Source: Pimelobacter simplex
GTDB taxonomy: Bacteria > Actinomycetota > Actinomycetes > Propionibacteriales > Nocardioidaceae
DNA: 64,000 nt
Assembly: GCF_900114845.1 (NCBI RefSeq)
Contig: NZ_FOUK01000001.1
Coordinates: 722,479-786,478 of the forward strand
Direction of reading: 5' to 3'
Under the pieces are notes generated by a model that was not told where the DNA came from, ran no database searches, and saw nothing but the letters and a program-made list of their open reading frames with translations. This document shows, piece after piece, positions 9,592-18,489 of the stretch (position 1 is its first letter; every line of letters starts with the position of its first letter). The translations under genes and the position numbers were made by a program.

Positions 9592-9917
9592 GCCGGGGCC
9601 GCCGCCGCGGGTCCGGCCCCGGAGCCGCCGTGGGCGGCCGCGCCACCGGAACCCCGGGTAACACGCTGTCCACCGTGCTAGGCGCCGCTTGACGTCGCTA
9701 CCACGCCGTCCCAGCACGCCTTTTGTGACGACAACCGCCGACCAGCACCATGAACAGCGTGTTACCCCGGCGCCGGCCGCGCACCGGCGGCGCGCTCGGC
9801 CGCGCGCCCACCCCGACCACGGCCCCCACAGCCACCGCGACCCCGACTGAGCGACAGAACCCCCGGGCCGATCGGCCCGGGGGTTCTCTCTCGTGCGGTG
9901 GAGGAGCGATCCGCCGA
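9592..9917. other. Convergent intergenic region with inverted repeat and terminator
   Basis: No credible gene was found in these 326 bases, which lie between the 3' ends of two convergent genes. It contains a spaced exact inverted repeat of 14 bp (GGGTAACACGCTGT at 9656-9669 and its complement at 9754-9767) and the 30-bp terminator palindrome listed separately. Confidence 0.7.
9857..9886. terminator. Perfect 30-bp palindromic terminator, probably bidirectional
   Basis: A perfect 15+15 inverted repeat beginning GAACCCCCGGGCC with GATC at its centre. The plus-strand copy is followed by TCTCTC rather than a T run. It lies between convergent operons, so it can serve both. Confidence 0.8.
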
Positions 9918-10631
9918 TCAGGCGACGTCGGCCTCCGGCGCGGCGGCTCCGTAGAGTGGCTGCGCGAGGTCGGGGGTGTGCACCCGCCGGCGGCGGGGGC
10001 GGGGCTGGGCGAGCGCGAGCGCGCCCTCGAACGTCATCGGCTGCTTGAGGCCGAAGGTGATGAGCACCGTGAAGAGCAGGATCTTGAAGTCCAGCCGGAT
10101 GCTCGCGTCGCGCGCGGTGCGCATGGAGTAGGCCGACTCGAGCACCAGGCGCTGGTGGTCGTCGATGTCGTGGCGGCCGATGAGCTGGGGGAGACCGGTC
10201 AGGCCGGCCGGGGTCTCCCAGCGGGTGTCGATGTCGCCGTGCTGGTCGGTGAGGGCGTCGCGCACCACGTCGGTGAGCGGGCGGGCGCCGACGATGCTCA
10301 TCTCGCCGCGCAGCACGTGGACGAACTGAGGGATCTCGTTGAGACCCAGCCGGTCGAGAACGCGCCCGATGGGCGTGTAGAGCGGCGAGTCCGGCGGAGT
10401 GTTGAGGAAGCGTCCGGCCTCGACCGGAGCGACCACCTTGTTGGCGTTGGGCACCATGACCCGCAGCTTGACCATCTCGATGGCGGTGCCGGGTCCGACC
10501 CAGCGCCGCGAACGGTAGTAGATCGGACGGCCGGAGAGCACCAGCACGGCCAGTGCGGCCATGAGCACCACAGGCACCCACACCACAGCGGCCAGACAGA
10601 TGACCACGACGTCGAACGTCCGCTTCTTCAC
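9918..10631 (-). CDS. Polyprenyl-phosphate sugar-1-phosphate transferase (bacterial sugar transferase family)
   Basis: These enzymes start glycan assembly by moving a sugar-1-phosphate from a nucleotide sugar to undecaprenyl or decaprenyl phosphate at the inner membrane face. The 237-residue protein has the short form of the family. One N-terminal hydrophobic hairpin (about 4-27) is followed by catalytic-core motifs RLGLNEIPQFVHVLRGEMSI and VGARPL (family: Asp-Glu-Leu-Pro-Gln...Gly-Asp-Met-Ser...Gly-Pro-Arg-Pro) and PAGLTGLPQL. The Asp-Glu pair is Asn-Glu here, a small deviation worth noting. I chose the GTG at 10631 because GGAGG lies 6 nt upstream and the protein then begins MKKRTFDVV, the normal family start. 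An in-frame ATG at 10682 would add 17 residues. Confidence 0.87.
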   Translation of the reverse strand: MKKRTFDVVVICLAAVVWVPVVLMAALAVLVLSGRPIYYRSRRWVGPGTAIEMVKLRVMVPNANKVVAPVEAGRFLNTPPDSPLYTPIGRVLDRLGLNEIPQFVHVLRGEMSIVGARPLTDVVRDALTDQHGDIDTRWETPAGLTGLPQLIGRHDIDDHQRLVLESAYSMRTARDASIRLDFKILLFTVLITFGLKQPMTFEGALALAQPRPRRRRVHTPDLAQPLYGAAAPEADVA

Positions 10632-10748
10632 GCGCAACCTCCACTTGTCCCCGGTGGCGGGATGAGGCCGTCCCGCGAACACCTCAACGAGCGAGTCACC
10701 GATGAGATACGAGTCTCACCACAACTTTGTGAGGGTTTTCCGATCACG

Positions 10749-11945
10749 TCACCGGCGCTCCACCTGAGCGGCGAGCAGCCGCTCGAACCGGGTGGCACAT
10801 CCGGAGAGGGCGAACTCCTGCTCGGCGAGGTCGCGCGAGGCCTCGCCGAGCTCGTCGCGCAGCTCGGCGTCGGAGAGCACGCCGCTGACCCAGCGGGCCG
10901 CGTCGGACAGCGAGGCGTCGGCCGGCGGGAGCACCATGCCGCCGGCCCGGCTGACCAGCGCGGAGGCGAGGTTCTCGCCCGGCATCAGGCCCAGCACCGG
11001 GCGCCCGGCGCAGAGGTAGGAGAGGGTCTTGGACGGCACCGAGAAGGCGCCCGCCTCCTGCTCGAGCAGCACCACGAGGACGTCGCCGCTGCCGAGCACC
11101 TCGGGCAGCCGCTCGTAGGGCTGGAACGGCAGCAGCGTCACCGGGACGGCGAGCCGGTCGGCCTCGGCGCGGAGCACCTCGACGGCCGGTCCCTCGTTGA
11201 CCACGACCAGCCGGACCGGCGTCCCGGCGTCGTGCACGGCGCGGGCGAGCCGGACCAGCAGGGCCGGGTTGTGCTTGAGGCCGAGGGTGCCGGAGTAGAC
11301 CATCGTCGGCACGTCGTCGAGCTCGTGCTCGATCGACCAGTCGTTCTTGCGCTCGGTCGGGACGATCTCGTCGAGCGGTGCCCAGTTGGGGATCACGGTG
11401 ACCTTGTCGGCCGTCCCCCACTTCTCGTGGACCGGCACGAACGACGGCGCGATGGCGACGATCGCCGAGGCCCGGTGCGAGCACCAGCGCTCGGCGACCT
11501 CGAACGCCCAGGCGACGACGGCGAACCGCTTGGGCAGCTTCTTGCCGGTGAACGACTTCACCGCGACGGCGTAGACGTCCTGGTGCCACAGCACCCACGG
11601 ACGGCGCAGCACGGCCATCGCGAGCGCGAAGATCACCAGCGTCGGGATCTGCACGTTGGAGACCATGACGATGTCGGGGTTCACCCGGCGCACGTGGCGC
11701 ACCAGCTCGCCGCCGCGGCGCAGCTCGCGGCCGAGGCGCTGCAGCAGCCGCTGGTTGTCGACCTTCTTCGCGCCGCCGATCCCCTCGAAGGTGATCGCCT
11801 CGCCGGGGCCGGCGGCGAGCCGGCCCTTGCCCGAGACGTAGCCCTCGACGTAGGAGTGCGTGACCACGTGGCCCCGGCGGGAGAGCTCGCGGCTCAGCTC
11901 CGCCTGGAAGGGGTGCCCGCTGTGGTCGTGGACGAGGATCCTCAC
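10749..11945 (-). CDS. Glycosyltransferase family 4
   Basis: The 398-residue GT-B enzyme has an N-terminal acceptor domain starting MRILVHDHSGHPFQAELSRE and a C-terminal donor domain with VIPNWAPLDEI, MVYSGTLGLKHNPALLVR and AGAFSVPSKTLSYLCAGRPVLGL. The last segment corresponds to the Glu/Ser-Pro-x-Lys nucleotide-sugar binding loop of WbuB-like GT4 enzymes. It probably transfers a sugar from a nucleotide donor to the lipid-linked glycan in the cytoplasm. It lies 13 nt after the epimerase gene, so the two form an operon. Donor and acceptor cannot be read from sequence. Confidence 0.87.
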   Translation of the reverse strand: MRILVHDHSGHPFQAELSRELSRRGHVVTHSYVEGYVSGKGRLAAGPGEAITFEGIGGAKKVDNQRLLQRLGRELRRGGELVRHVRRVNPDIVMVSNVQIPTLVIFALAMAVLRRPWVLWHQDVYAVAVKSFTGKKLPKRFAVVAWAFEVAERWCSHRASAIVAIAPSFVPVHEKWGTADKVTVIPNWAPLDEIVPTERKNDWSIEHELDDVPTMVYSGTLGLKHNPALLVRLARAVHDAGTPVRLVVVNEGPAVEVLRAEADRLAVPVTLLPFQPYERLPEVLGSGDVLVVLLEQEAGAFSVPSKTLSYLCAGRPVLGLMPGENLASALVSRAGGMVLPPADASLSDAARWVSGVLSDAELRDELGEASRDLAEQEFALSGCATRFERLLAAQVERR

Positions 11946-11958
11946 CGGACGTACCCGG

Positions 11959-12942
11959 TCAGCCCTGCGCGCGCTTGACCTGGTCGTAGACCCAGGCGTA
12001 GGTCTTGGCCAGACCGTCGGCGAGGCTGATCGAGGGCTCCCAGCCGAAGACCTCGTTGATCATCGTGTTGTCGGAGTTGCGGCCCCGGACGCCCTGCGGC
12101 GCGCTGAGGTCGTACTTGCGCTCGCACTTGATGCCGGCGATCTCCTCGACGATCGTGTAGAGCTGGTTGATCGAGACCAGCTCGGCCGAGCCCAGGTTGA
12201 TCGGGTCCTCGAGGTCGCTCGCCAGGATCATCTGGGAGCCCTTCACGCAGTCGTCGATGTACATGAAGCTGCGGGTCTGCTCGCCGTCGCCCCAGATCTC
12301 GAGCTCGTGCCTGCCGGAGATGACGGCCTCGGCGATCTTGCGGCACACCGCGGCAGGGGCCTTCTCGCGACCACCGGTCCAGGTGCCCTCGGGGCCGTAG
12401 ACGTTGTGGTAGCGGGCCATCCGGGTGGTGAGGCCGAAGTCCTCGCGGAAGTGGCGGGCCATCCGCTCGGTGAAGAGCTTCTCCCAGCCGTAGCCGTCCT
12501 CGGGCATGGCCGGGTAGGCGTCGGACTCCTTGAGCGCGGTCACCGACGGGTCGGTCTGCTTGTCGGCGGCGTAGACGCACGCGGACGAGGAGTAGAAGTA
12601 GCGCTCGACGTCGTACTTCTGGGCGGCCTGGAGCATGTGCGTGCTGGTGAGCACGGTCAGCATGCAGAGCGCCTTGTTGTTCTCGATGAAGCCCATGCCG
12701 CCCATGTCGGCGGCGAGCATGTAGACCTCGCGCGCCCCCTCGGTGGCCCGCTCGGCGTTGTCGAGGAGCGACAGGTCGGCGACGCCGTTCTGGGCGTCGG
12801 GGTGCACCTGGTACCACTCGTCGACCGGCTTCACGTCGACGGCGCGGACCGTCTTGCCCTGGGCGAGCAGATCGGCGACGAGGTGACCTCCGATGAAGCC
12901 GCCGCCGCCGGCGACGAGAACATCAACTGGTCCCGAGTTCAT
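11959..12942 (-). CDS. GDP-mannose 3,5-epimerase-like NAD-dependent epimerase
   Basis: This 327-residue extended SDR has the NAD-binding motif VAGGGGFIGGHLVADLL near its N-terminus, the active-site YGWEK (Tyr-x-x-x-Lys), and the segment ADMGGMGFIENNKALCM followed by YSSSACVY. That combination is characteristic of GDP-mannose 3,5-epimerase, which makes GDP-L-galactose or GDP-L-gulose. The two GDP-mannose dehydratase-like genes nearby fit a GDP-mannose-based sugar supply. The ATG at 12942 was chosen because AGGAG lies 5 nt upstream; a GTG at 12948 is in frame but lies inside the RBS spacing. Function as a general sugar epimerase cannot be excluded. Confidence 0.8.
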   Translation of the reverse strand: MNSGPVDVLVAGGGGFIGGHLVADLLAQGKTVRAVDVKPVDEWYQVHPDAQNGVADLSLLDNAERATEGAREVYMLAADMGGMGFIENNKALCMLTVLTSTHMLQAAQKYDVERYFYSSSACVYAADKQTDPSVTALKESDAYPAMPEDGYGWEKLFTERMARHFREDFGLTTRMARYHNVYGPEGTWTGGREKAPAAVCRKIAEAVISGRHELEIWGDGEQTRSFMYIDDCVKGSQMILASDLEDPINLGSAELVSINQLYTIVEEIAGIKCERKYDLSAPQGVRGRNSDNTMINEVFGWEPSISLADGLAKTYAWVYDQVKRAQG

Positions 12943-13079
12943 GTGCACTCCTCATCGATCGTGTCCGCCCCCCAGCGTCCTTACGTCCCTGACCAACGAG
13001 GAGTCGCGGCGGGCGTCACGGCCTCGTGTCCCCCATTCCGAGGACAGGCGCTCAGGAGCGGCTCAGTAGGCTGCGCGAC

Positions 13080-14063
13080 GTGCGTACCGCCCTGGTGACC
13101 GGTGTCGCGGGGCAGGACGGCGTCTACCTCGCGCGCTCGCTGCGCGCCTCGGGACGGCGGGTGGTGGGCACCGTCGCACCCGGCTTCGCCGCGGCCGACC
13201 CGCGCCGCACCTACCTCGCCGGCATCGACCTGCGCCCGCTCGACGTCCGCGAGGGCGCCGCGCTCGAGGCGCTCGTCGCCGAGGTCGCGCCCGACGAGGT
13301 CTACAACCTGGCCGCGCTCAGCTCGGTCGGGCGCAGCTGGGAGCAGCCCGAGCTGACCGCGGCGACCAACGCCGCGCCGGTGCGCCACCTCGTGGCGGCG
13401 CTGCTGCGCCTGCGCGAGCGGGGTGGCGTCGAGCCGCGGCTCTTCCAGGCGTCGTCGGCCGAGGTGCACGGCAGCGCGTCCGACAGCCCCTACGCGCGGG
13501 CCAAGGCCGCTGCCGACGAGGCGGTCCGCGCGGCCCGCGACGAGCACGGCCTCTTCGCCGTCTGCGGCATCCTGCACAACCACGAGAGCCCCCTGCGCGG
13601 CGCGCAGTTCGTGACCCGCAAGATCACCGCCGCCGCGGCCGAGATCGCGCTCGGCAAGCGCGAGAGCGTCAGCCTGGGCAACCTCGACGTCCGGCGCGAC
13701 TGGGGCTTCGCCGGCGAGTACGTCGAGGCGATGCGCCGCCAGCTCGCCCACGACGTCCCGCTCGACCTGCCCATCGGCACCGGGCGCGTGCACTCGCTGC
13801 AGGACCTGCTCGAGCGGGCGTTCGCCGCCGCGGGGCTGGGCGCCCCGGGCGACCGGGTGGTCCAGGATCCCGCTCTGCTGCGGCCCTCCGACACCACCGT
13901 CTTCGTCGCCGATCCCGAGCCGGCGGCGGCTGCCCTGGGGTGGCGCGCGCAGGTGACCTTCGCCGAGCTCGTCGACCACATGGTCGCCGTCGACGTGCGG
14001 CGGCTGCGGACCGGCGTACCGGAGGCGGTCGACTACCTGCTGCCGGCGCGCATCGTCGCCTGA
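13080..14063 (+). CDS. Divergent GDP-mannose 4,6-dehydratase-like SDR
   Basis: The 327-residue protein resembles Gmd: TALVTGVAGQDGVYLARSL for NAD(P), ASSAEVHG, the YARAK catalytic Tyr-x-x-x-Lys, then HNHESPLRGAQFVTRKIT, which matches the Gmd segment [16 protein letters not shown] of the second copy in this window. Compared with that copy it lacks the loop between the SAE segment and the catalytic Tyr (about 15 residues), so substrate or product may differ. It could be a dehydratase, or a reductase/epimerase acting after Gmd (for example an Rmd-like step). The GTG at 13080 has TAGGCT at 13067-13072, 7 nt upstream, implying a leaderless mRNA. Confidence 0.75.
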   Translation: MRTALVTGVAGQDGVYLARSLRASGRRVVGTVAPGFAAADPRRTYLAGIDLRPLDVREGAALEALVAEVAPDEVYNLAALSSVGRSWEQPELTAATNAAPVRHLVAALLRLRERGGVEPRLFQASSAEVHGSASDSPYARAKAAADEAVRAARDEHGLFAVCGILHNHESPLRGAQFVTRKITAAAAEIALGKRESVSLGNLDVRRDWGFAGEYVEAMRRQLAHDVPLDLPIGTGRVHSLQDLLERAFAAAGLGAPGDRVVQDPALLRPSDTTVFVADPEPAAAALGWRAQVTFAELVDHMVAVDVRRLRTGVPEAVDYLLPARIVA

Positions 14064-14079
14064 GCCGGTCCGGCTGACG

Positions 14080-14970
14080 CTAGGCCTTGCGGGCCCGCAC
14101 GTCGAGCACGATCCGCGGCGCGAGCCGGCTGGCGACGGCCTTGTCGAGCAGCCACGACGCCGGGCCGACGGTCCACTGGGGCGGGTTCATCGAGGCGAAG
14201 TAGGCGCGCGAGGTCAGGGTGTAGCGCAGCTTGGGCTCGGCGACGACGTCGGTGAAGCCGAGACGCTCGAGCTGGGCGGTGATGCTGCGGCGGGTGTGCA
14301 GGATCCAGTGGTGCTGGGCGATCCGGCGGTCGGGGACCTTGCTGAACCGGCCACCGGTCAGGCGCTTGACGCCGTTGGCGGCACCGTCGGCGGCGGTCCA
14401 GTGCGGGGTCTGCAGGAAGAGCACCCCGCCGGGGCGCAGCATCGTGTGGACCTCGCGGATCAGCTGGTCGCCGTCGGGCACGTGTGCGAGCACGCACCAC
14501 AGGGTCGCCGCGTCGACGTCCTCGACGTGGCCGAGGTCCTCGAGGACGCCGAGGTCGAGGTCGACGTCGTAGCGCTCCTTGGCGAGCTCGACCGCGCCCT
14601 TGGCGATCTCGTTGCCGGTCACGGCGAAGCCACCCTCGTCGCGGGCCAGGCTGAGGAAGTGACCGTCGCCGGCGCCGACGTCGTAGATGACCGGGGCGCC
14701 GTCGGTGGGCGGCAGGGCGCCGCGGATCCAGGTGATGGCGTCGCGCCATGCGTCGGGTCCGGCCTGCTCGCGCTTGATGTCGACCCAGTCGCTGTAGCCC
14801 TCGGCGGTCAGCTCGGTCTGGAGCTCGATCGCCTCCTGGCGCTCGGCCGCCTCGTGGTCGGCCCAGAAGTGCACGCCGCAGTCGCGGCACGCCGTGATCC
14901 GGCGGCCGGTCGCGCCGGAGGCGGGCCCGGTGCGGATGCGGGAGCCGGCGCAGGCGGGGCAGACGGGCAT
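14080..14970 (-). CDS. Class I SAM methyltransferase with N-terminal zinc ribbon
   Basis: The 296-residue protein begins with a four-Cys zinc-ribbon-like module (CPACAGSR ... CRDCG, residues 4-30). A class I methyltransferase domain with VIYDVGAGDGHFLSLA (SAM motif I) and LRPGGVLFLQTPHW (post-motif III) follows. This architecture is common in sugar methyltransferases of surface glycan loci. The ATG at 14970 has GGAGGA about 6 nt upstream. It is convergent with the divergent dehydratase gene and downstream of a GT4 gene on the same strand. Confidence 0.82.
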   Translation of the reverse strand: MPVCPACAGSRIRTGPASGATGRRITACRDCGVHFWADHEAAERQEAIELQTELTAEGYSDWVDIKREQAGPDAWRDAITWIRGALPPTDGAPVIYDVGAGDGHFLSLARDEGGFAVTGNEIAKGAVELAKERYDVDLDLGVLEDLGHVEDVDAATLWCVLAHVPDGDQLIREVHTMLRPGGVLFLQTPHWTAADGAANGVKRLTGGRFSKVPDRRIAQHHWILHTRRSITAQLERLGFTDVVAEPKLRYTLTSRAYFASMNPPQWTVGPASWLLDKAVASRLAPRIVLDVRARKA

Positions 14971-15032
14971 CGGGGTCCTCCGAGGGAGTGGTGCGGGGAG
15001 CAGGTCCGGGGCAAGGGTAGGGGTGCGCGGCC

Positions 15033-16109
15033 TCAGGAGAGGCCGGTTCGGATCACCTCGGCCGTACGGCGCCAGGTGAACGCCTCCGCGAACGCCTGTC
15101 CCGCCGCCAGCTGCTCGGGCGTGCGGGCCAGCGCGGCGGCGAACGCCTCGGCCAGGTCGGCGGCCGTCGTCGAGGGGGCGACGACGGCGTGCCCGCCGGT
15201 CACCTCGGCCAGGGCCGGGTCGGTCGAGACGACGGCGGGGATGCCCAGCCGGATCGCCTCGGCGGCCGGCAGCCCGAAGCCCTCGAAGTCGGAGGGGAAC
15301 ACGACCAGGCCGGCACCGGCGAACGCGCGGGCGAAGGCGTCGTCGTCCAGCCAGGGCATGAGCTCGATCCGCTCGCCGACGCCCAGACGTCGTACCTGCT
15401 CCTCGGCGGCGGCCCGGTCGCGCGCGCCCATGCCGACCAGGCGCAGCCGCCAGCCGTCGGACTGGTCGACGTGCTCGGCGCAGAACCGCGCCCAGCCGTC
15501 GATCACGGCGTTGGCGTTCTTGTTGCCGTAGTGGCCGAAGGCGATCGCGTAGGGGTGGTCGGCCTCGACGGTGGCCGGGTGCGGCCAGGCGAGGGCGTGG
15601 TCGGAGCCGAGCGCGGCCGTCTCGGCGCGGCCGATCAGCGACGGGTGCAGGTCGCGCAGGTCGTGCAGCGTGCGGTCGGAGATCGTGAAGATCCGGTCGG
15701 CCAGGCGCAGGCTCCAGAGCCAGGAGACCTTGCGCGCGATGCGGGTCTTGCGGCTGAACTGCTCGGGGCGCAGCTCGAAGCGCAGGTCGTAGAGGATCAC
15801 GCCGCGCGGGCTGCGCGTGCCGAGCAGGCCGCTGGCCGGCACCGCGGCGAGGACGGCGTCGGCGCCCAGCCGGCTCGCGGCCCGTCGTACGGCGACCGAG
15901 CGCAGCCACAGCCCGCCGAGCGGACCGCCCGGCTGGTCGAGCACCTCGGCGTGCGCGCCGTCGGGCAGCGGGAAGGTCGGGCCCTCGGGGCCGAAGAGCA
16001 CGGAGATCCGGTCGTCCGGGAACGTGTCGGCCCAGGCGCGGACGAGGTGCTCGAGCACGATCGTCACGCTTCCGGTGCGAACGACTACGGAATCTACGAC
16101 CAGATGCAC
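15033..16109 (-). CDS. Glycosyltransferase family 4
   Basis: The 358-residue GT-B enzyme has an N-terminal half with [21 protein letters not shown] and a C-terminal donor domain containing [38 protein letters not shown] and [20 protein letters not shown]. The last is the GT4 Glu-x7-Glu motif that holds the nucleotide sugar. I placed the start at the GTG at 16109, where the protein reads [21 protein letters not shown] on the minus strand lies 8 nt upstream, within the bidirectional promoter shared with gmd. No good RBS is visible, consistent with leaderless translation. The sugar specificity is unknown. Confidence 0.83.
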   Translation of the reverse strand: MHLVVDSVVVRTGSVTIVLEHLVRAWADTFPDDRISVLFGPEGPTFPLPDGAHAEVLDQPGGPLGGLWLRSVAVRRAASRLGADAVLAAVPASGLLGTRSPRGVILYDLRFELRPEQFSRKTRIARKVSWLWSLRLADRIFTISDRTLHDLRDLHPSLIGRAETAALGSDHALAWPHPATVEADHPYAIAFGHYGNKNANAVIDGWARFCAEHVDQSDGWRLRLVGMGARDRAAAEEQVRRLGVGERIELMPWLDDDAFARAFAGAGLVVFPSDFEGFGLPAAEAIRLGIPAVVSTDPALAEVTGGHAVVAPSTTAADLAEAFAAALARTPEQLAAGQAFAEAFTWRRTAEVIRTGLS

Positions 16110-16117
16110 GAGGCGCG

Positions 16118-16127
16118 ACGATACTGT
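16118..16127. promoter_or_regulatory. Bidirectional promoter with overlapping -10 boxes
   Basis: ACGATACTGT contains TACTGT on the plus strand (16122-16127, 6 nt before gmd) and TATCGT on the minus strand (16118-16123, 8 nt before the GT4 gene). The two boxes share two bases, and only 24 bp separate the two start codons. Confidence 0.6.
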
Positions 16128-16133
16128 GCCCCC

Positions 16134-17126
16134 GTGACCAAGCGCGCACTCATCACCGGGATCACCGGTCAGGACGGCTCCTACCTCGCGGAGCTCCTGC
16201 TCGGGAAGGGCTACGAGGTCCACGGGCTGGTCCGTCGCTCGTCGACCCTCAACCGCAGCCGGATCGACCACCTGCACGGCACGTCGAGCCTTCACCTGCA
16301 CTACGGCGACCTGACCGACGGCGTCAGCCTGGGCAACCAGATCCGCGACATCGCTCCGCACGAGGTCTACAACCTCGGCGCGCAGAGCCACGTCAAGGTC
16401 TCCTTCGAGCTGCCGGAGTACACCGCGTCGACCGACGCCGTGGGCACGCTCCGCCTGCTCGAGGCGATCCGGGCGGCCAAGATCGACTGCCGGTTCTACC
16501 AGGCCTCGACGTCCGAGATGTTCGGCGCGACCCCGCCGCCGCAGAGCGAGAACACCGTCTTCTACCCGCGTTCCCCCTACGGCGCGGCGAAGCTCTACTC
16601 CCACTGGGTGACGGTCAACTACCGCGAGGCCTACGACCTGTTCGCCGTCTCCGGCATCCTCTTCAACCACGAGTCGCCGCGCCGCGGCGAGAGCTTCGTG
16701 ACCCGCAAGATCACCCTCGGCGTCGCGTCGATCAAGCTCGGCATCAGCGACCACCTCGACCTCGGCAACCTCGAGGCCGTCCGCGACTGGGGCTACGCCC
16801 CCGAGTACGTCGAGGGCATGTGGCGGATGCTGCAGCAGGACGAGCCGCAGGACTACGTCCTCGCGACCGGCATCGGCACGACGGTGCGGGAGTTCTGCCA
16901 GTACGCCTTCGCGCGCGCGGGCCTCGACTGGGAGGACCACGTCCGCTACGACAAGTCGTACGAGCGCCCCACCGAGGTCGACGCGCTGATCGGCGACGCG
17001 ACCAAGGCGCGCGACGTCCTCGGCTGGAAGGCCGACACCGACGCCAAGGCGCTCGCCGAGCTCATGGTCGACGCCGACATCGAGCACCTGGGCCGGCTGG
17101 TCCAGCACAAGCGCGAGCTCGACTGA
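16134..17126 (+). CDS. gmd: GDP-mannose 4,6-dehydratase
   Basis: Gmd converts GDP-D-mannose to GDP-4-keto-6-deoxy-D-mannose, the precursor of fucose, rhamnose and related 6-deoxy sugars. The 330-residue protein has the family motifs in order: [20 protein letters not shown] (NADP binding), [23 protein letters not shown], the catalytic YGAAK, and [18 protein letters not shown]. The near-C-terminal [13 protein letters not shown] and GWKADT are also typical. The GTG at 16134 lies 6 nt after TACTGT, so the message is probably leaderless. The gene is divergent from a GT4 gene. No GDP-fucose synthase was identified, though the divergent dehydratase-like gene at 13.1 kb could supply a later step. Confidence 0.93.
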   Translation: MTKRALITGITGQDGSYLAELLLGKGYEVHGLVRRSSTLNRSRIDHLHGTSSLHLHYGDLTDGVSLGNQIRDIAPHEVYNLGAQSHVKVSFELPEYTASTDAVGTLRLLEAIRAAKIDCRFYQASTSEMFGATPPPQSENTVFYPRSPYGAAKLYSHWVTVNYREAYDLFAVSGILFNHESPRRGESFVTRKITLGVASIKLGISDHLDLGNLEAVRDWGYAPEYVEGMWRMLQQDEPQDYVLATGIGTTVREFCQYAFARAGLDWEDHVRYDKSYERPTEVDALIGDATKARDVLGWKADTDAKALAELMVDADIEHLGRLVQHKRELD

Positions 17127-17166
17127 CGACGCCCGTCGCGCCGCGGGTGCTGGTGCCGGCGCCGGC

Positions 17167-18243
17167 TCAGGCCGGCTTCTTGCGGGCCAGCACCCGGTAG
17201 GCGTGGTAGCTGCGCAGCATCCGCGGCAGCACGACCTTGTCGACGAACCGCGCCAGCGGGACGAACGGCGCCGCGAGGGCCTTGCCGACCAGCCGGCGCG
17301 CCCGCGCGAACCGCGGCGGGCGCCCGTCGCGCCACGGCACCTCCTCGCCCGGCGCGATCCGGTTGAGGACCGTCGCCAGCACGATGAACGCCTCGAGCGG
17401 GATGTGCGCCTCGCGGTGCACCACCTCGACGATCTCGAACCCACGGTCCTCGAGCGCCTTGGTCAGGTTGGGCAGCGTCACCATGTGCAGGTGCTCGGGC
17501 TGGTTCCAGCCCGCCCACCACGAGCCGAACAGCTTGGCCGAGCGGGCCTGCGGGTCGGGCTGCTCGATGAGCACCCACCCGTCGTCGGCCAGCACGGTGG
17601 CGACCGCGTCGAGGTCGGCCAGCGGGTCGCGGGTGTGCTCCAGGTAGTGGAACATGCTGACCTGGTCGTACTGCCCGGCCAGCTCGGGGGCGAGCTCGGG
17701 CAGCTGCCCCTGGTACGCCGTCGCGATCCGCCCGGCCCGGTGCCCCGACAGGACGCCCTCGGACATGTCGAGCCCGTCGAACACCGTGCCCGGGAACATC
17801 TGCGCCGCCGCGGCCGGGAAGTGCGCGGACGCCGTACCGACGTCGAGCCAGCGGCGCGGCTTGTCGGGCCGGTGGTCGAACACCGTGCTCGCGCGGCCGC
17901 GGTAGACCTCGGTCATCGAGCCCAGGTTGGCCTCGGCGCGCTCGGCGTTGAGGCCGTCGTACGTGTCGCGGTAGTAGAACCCCAGCCCCTCGTCGCTCAG
18001 CGCCGGGTTCTGGAACACGTGCCCGCACGAGCGGCACTCGTCGAGCCGGAACCGGCCGGGCTTGAACTGGCGCAGGTCGCGCGTCGTCGTCCGGTGCTTC
18101 AGCCGCTCGCCCCCGCACCACGGGCACGTCGTCCGGGCCTCGAGGAGGAAGCGGTCCACGCCCTGCGCGAGCTCGTGGGAGTAGTAGTCACGCGCCGCCT
18201 CGAGGGCGGCGGTCGTCGTCGCATTTGCGAGGGAGCCCGACAT
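17167..18243 (-). CDS. Class I SAM methyltransferase with zinc-ribbon N-terminus
   Basis: The 358-residue protein has paired Cys motifs CPWCGGERL and CRSCGHVFQNPAL (about 40-80) followed by a methyltransferase core with RRWLDVGTASAHFPAAAA, SMFHYLEHTRDP and LADDGWVLIEQPDP. The C-terminal half is a conserved domain seen with such zinc-ribbon sugar methyltransferases. The ATG at 18243 is preceded by TAGGAT (18251-18256) at 7 nt, suggesting a leaderless message. It is convergent with gmd. Confidence 0.82.
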   Translation of the reverse strand: MSGSLANATTTAALEAARDYYSHELAQGVDRFLLEARTTCPWCGGERLKHRTTTRDLRQFKPGRFRLDECRSCGHVFQNPALSDEGLGFYYRDTYDGLNAERAEANLGSMTEVYRGRASTVFDHRPDKPRRWLDVGTASAHFPAAAAQMFPGTVFDGLDMSEGVLSGHRAGRIATAYQGQLPELAPELAGQYDQVSMFHYLEHTRDPLADLDAVATVLADDGWVLIEQPDPQARSAKLFGSWWAGWNQPEHLHMVTLPNLTKALEDRGFEIVEVVHREAHIPLEAFIVLATVLNRIAPGEEVPWRDGRPPRFARARRLVGKALAAPFVPLARFVDKVVLPRMLRSYHAYRVLARKKPA

Positions 18244-18288
18244 GACGCACATCCTAGGGCCGAACCCGCTGCTGCCGGGCCCGCTCCA

Positions 18289-18414
18289 CGAAGTGCGCCG
18301 GTTGCGGGTCCGAAGTGCGTGGGTTGCGGGTGCGAGATGCGGCTTGGTGCCCGCAACCCACGCACTTCGTGCCCGCAAGTCCCGCACTTCGTGCCCGCAA
18401 CCCACGCACTTCGT
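18289..18414. repeat. Array of 22-nt units in two opposed arms
   Basis: Two full units and one decayed unit (CGAAGTGCG...GGTTGCGGG) run on the plus strand from 18289. Three units of the reverse complement follow exactly in register at 18349, 18371 and 18393. The arms could fold into a long hairpin. It lies between two divergent genes and shares period and sequence pattern with arrays at 33.5, 43.3 and 45.1 kb. Too short and too uniform for CRISPR. Confidence 0.85.
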
Positions 18415-18489
18415 GGGAGGGGGCGGAGCGGCGGGTGGCGTTTGCGGATCACCGCGCCCGGGGGCCGGATATGCCCTAGCATCCGGCGA

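Noticed and set aside
13080..14063. Degenerate gmd pseudogene
   Set aside because: The frame is intact, the cofactor loop and Tyr-x-x-x-Lys are kept, and it has its own -10 box; it is better described as a divergent family member.
15033..17444. A fused 800-residue glycosyltransferase extending over gmd on the minus strand
   Set aside because: The part beyond 16109 is antisense to gmd and has no motifs; the enzyme is complete from the GTG at 16109.
18289..18414. CRISPR-like array
   Set aside because: Units are 22 nt with no unique spacers, occur in both orientations and have no cas genes nearby.
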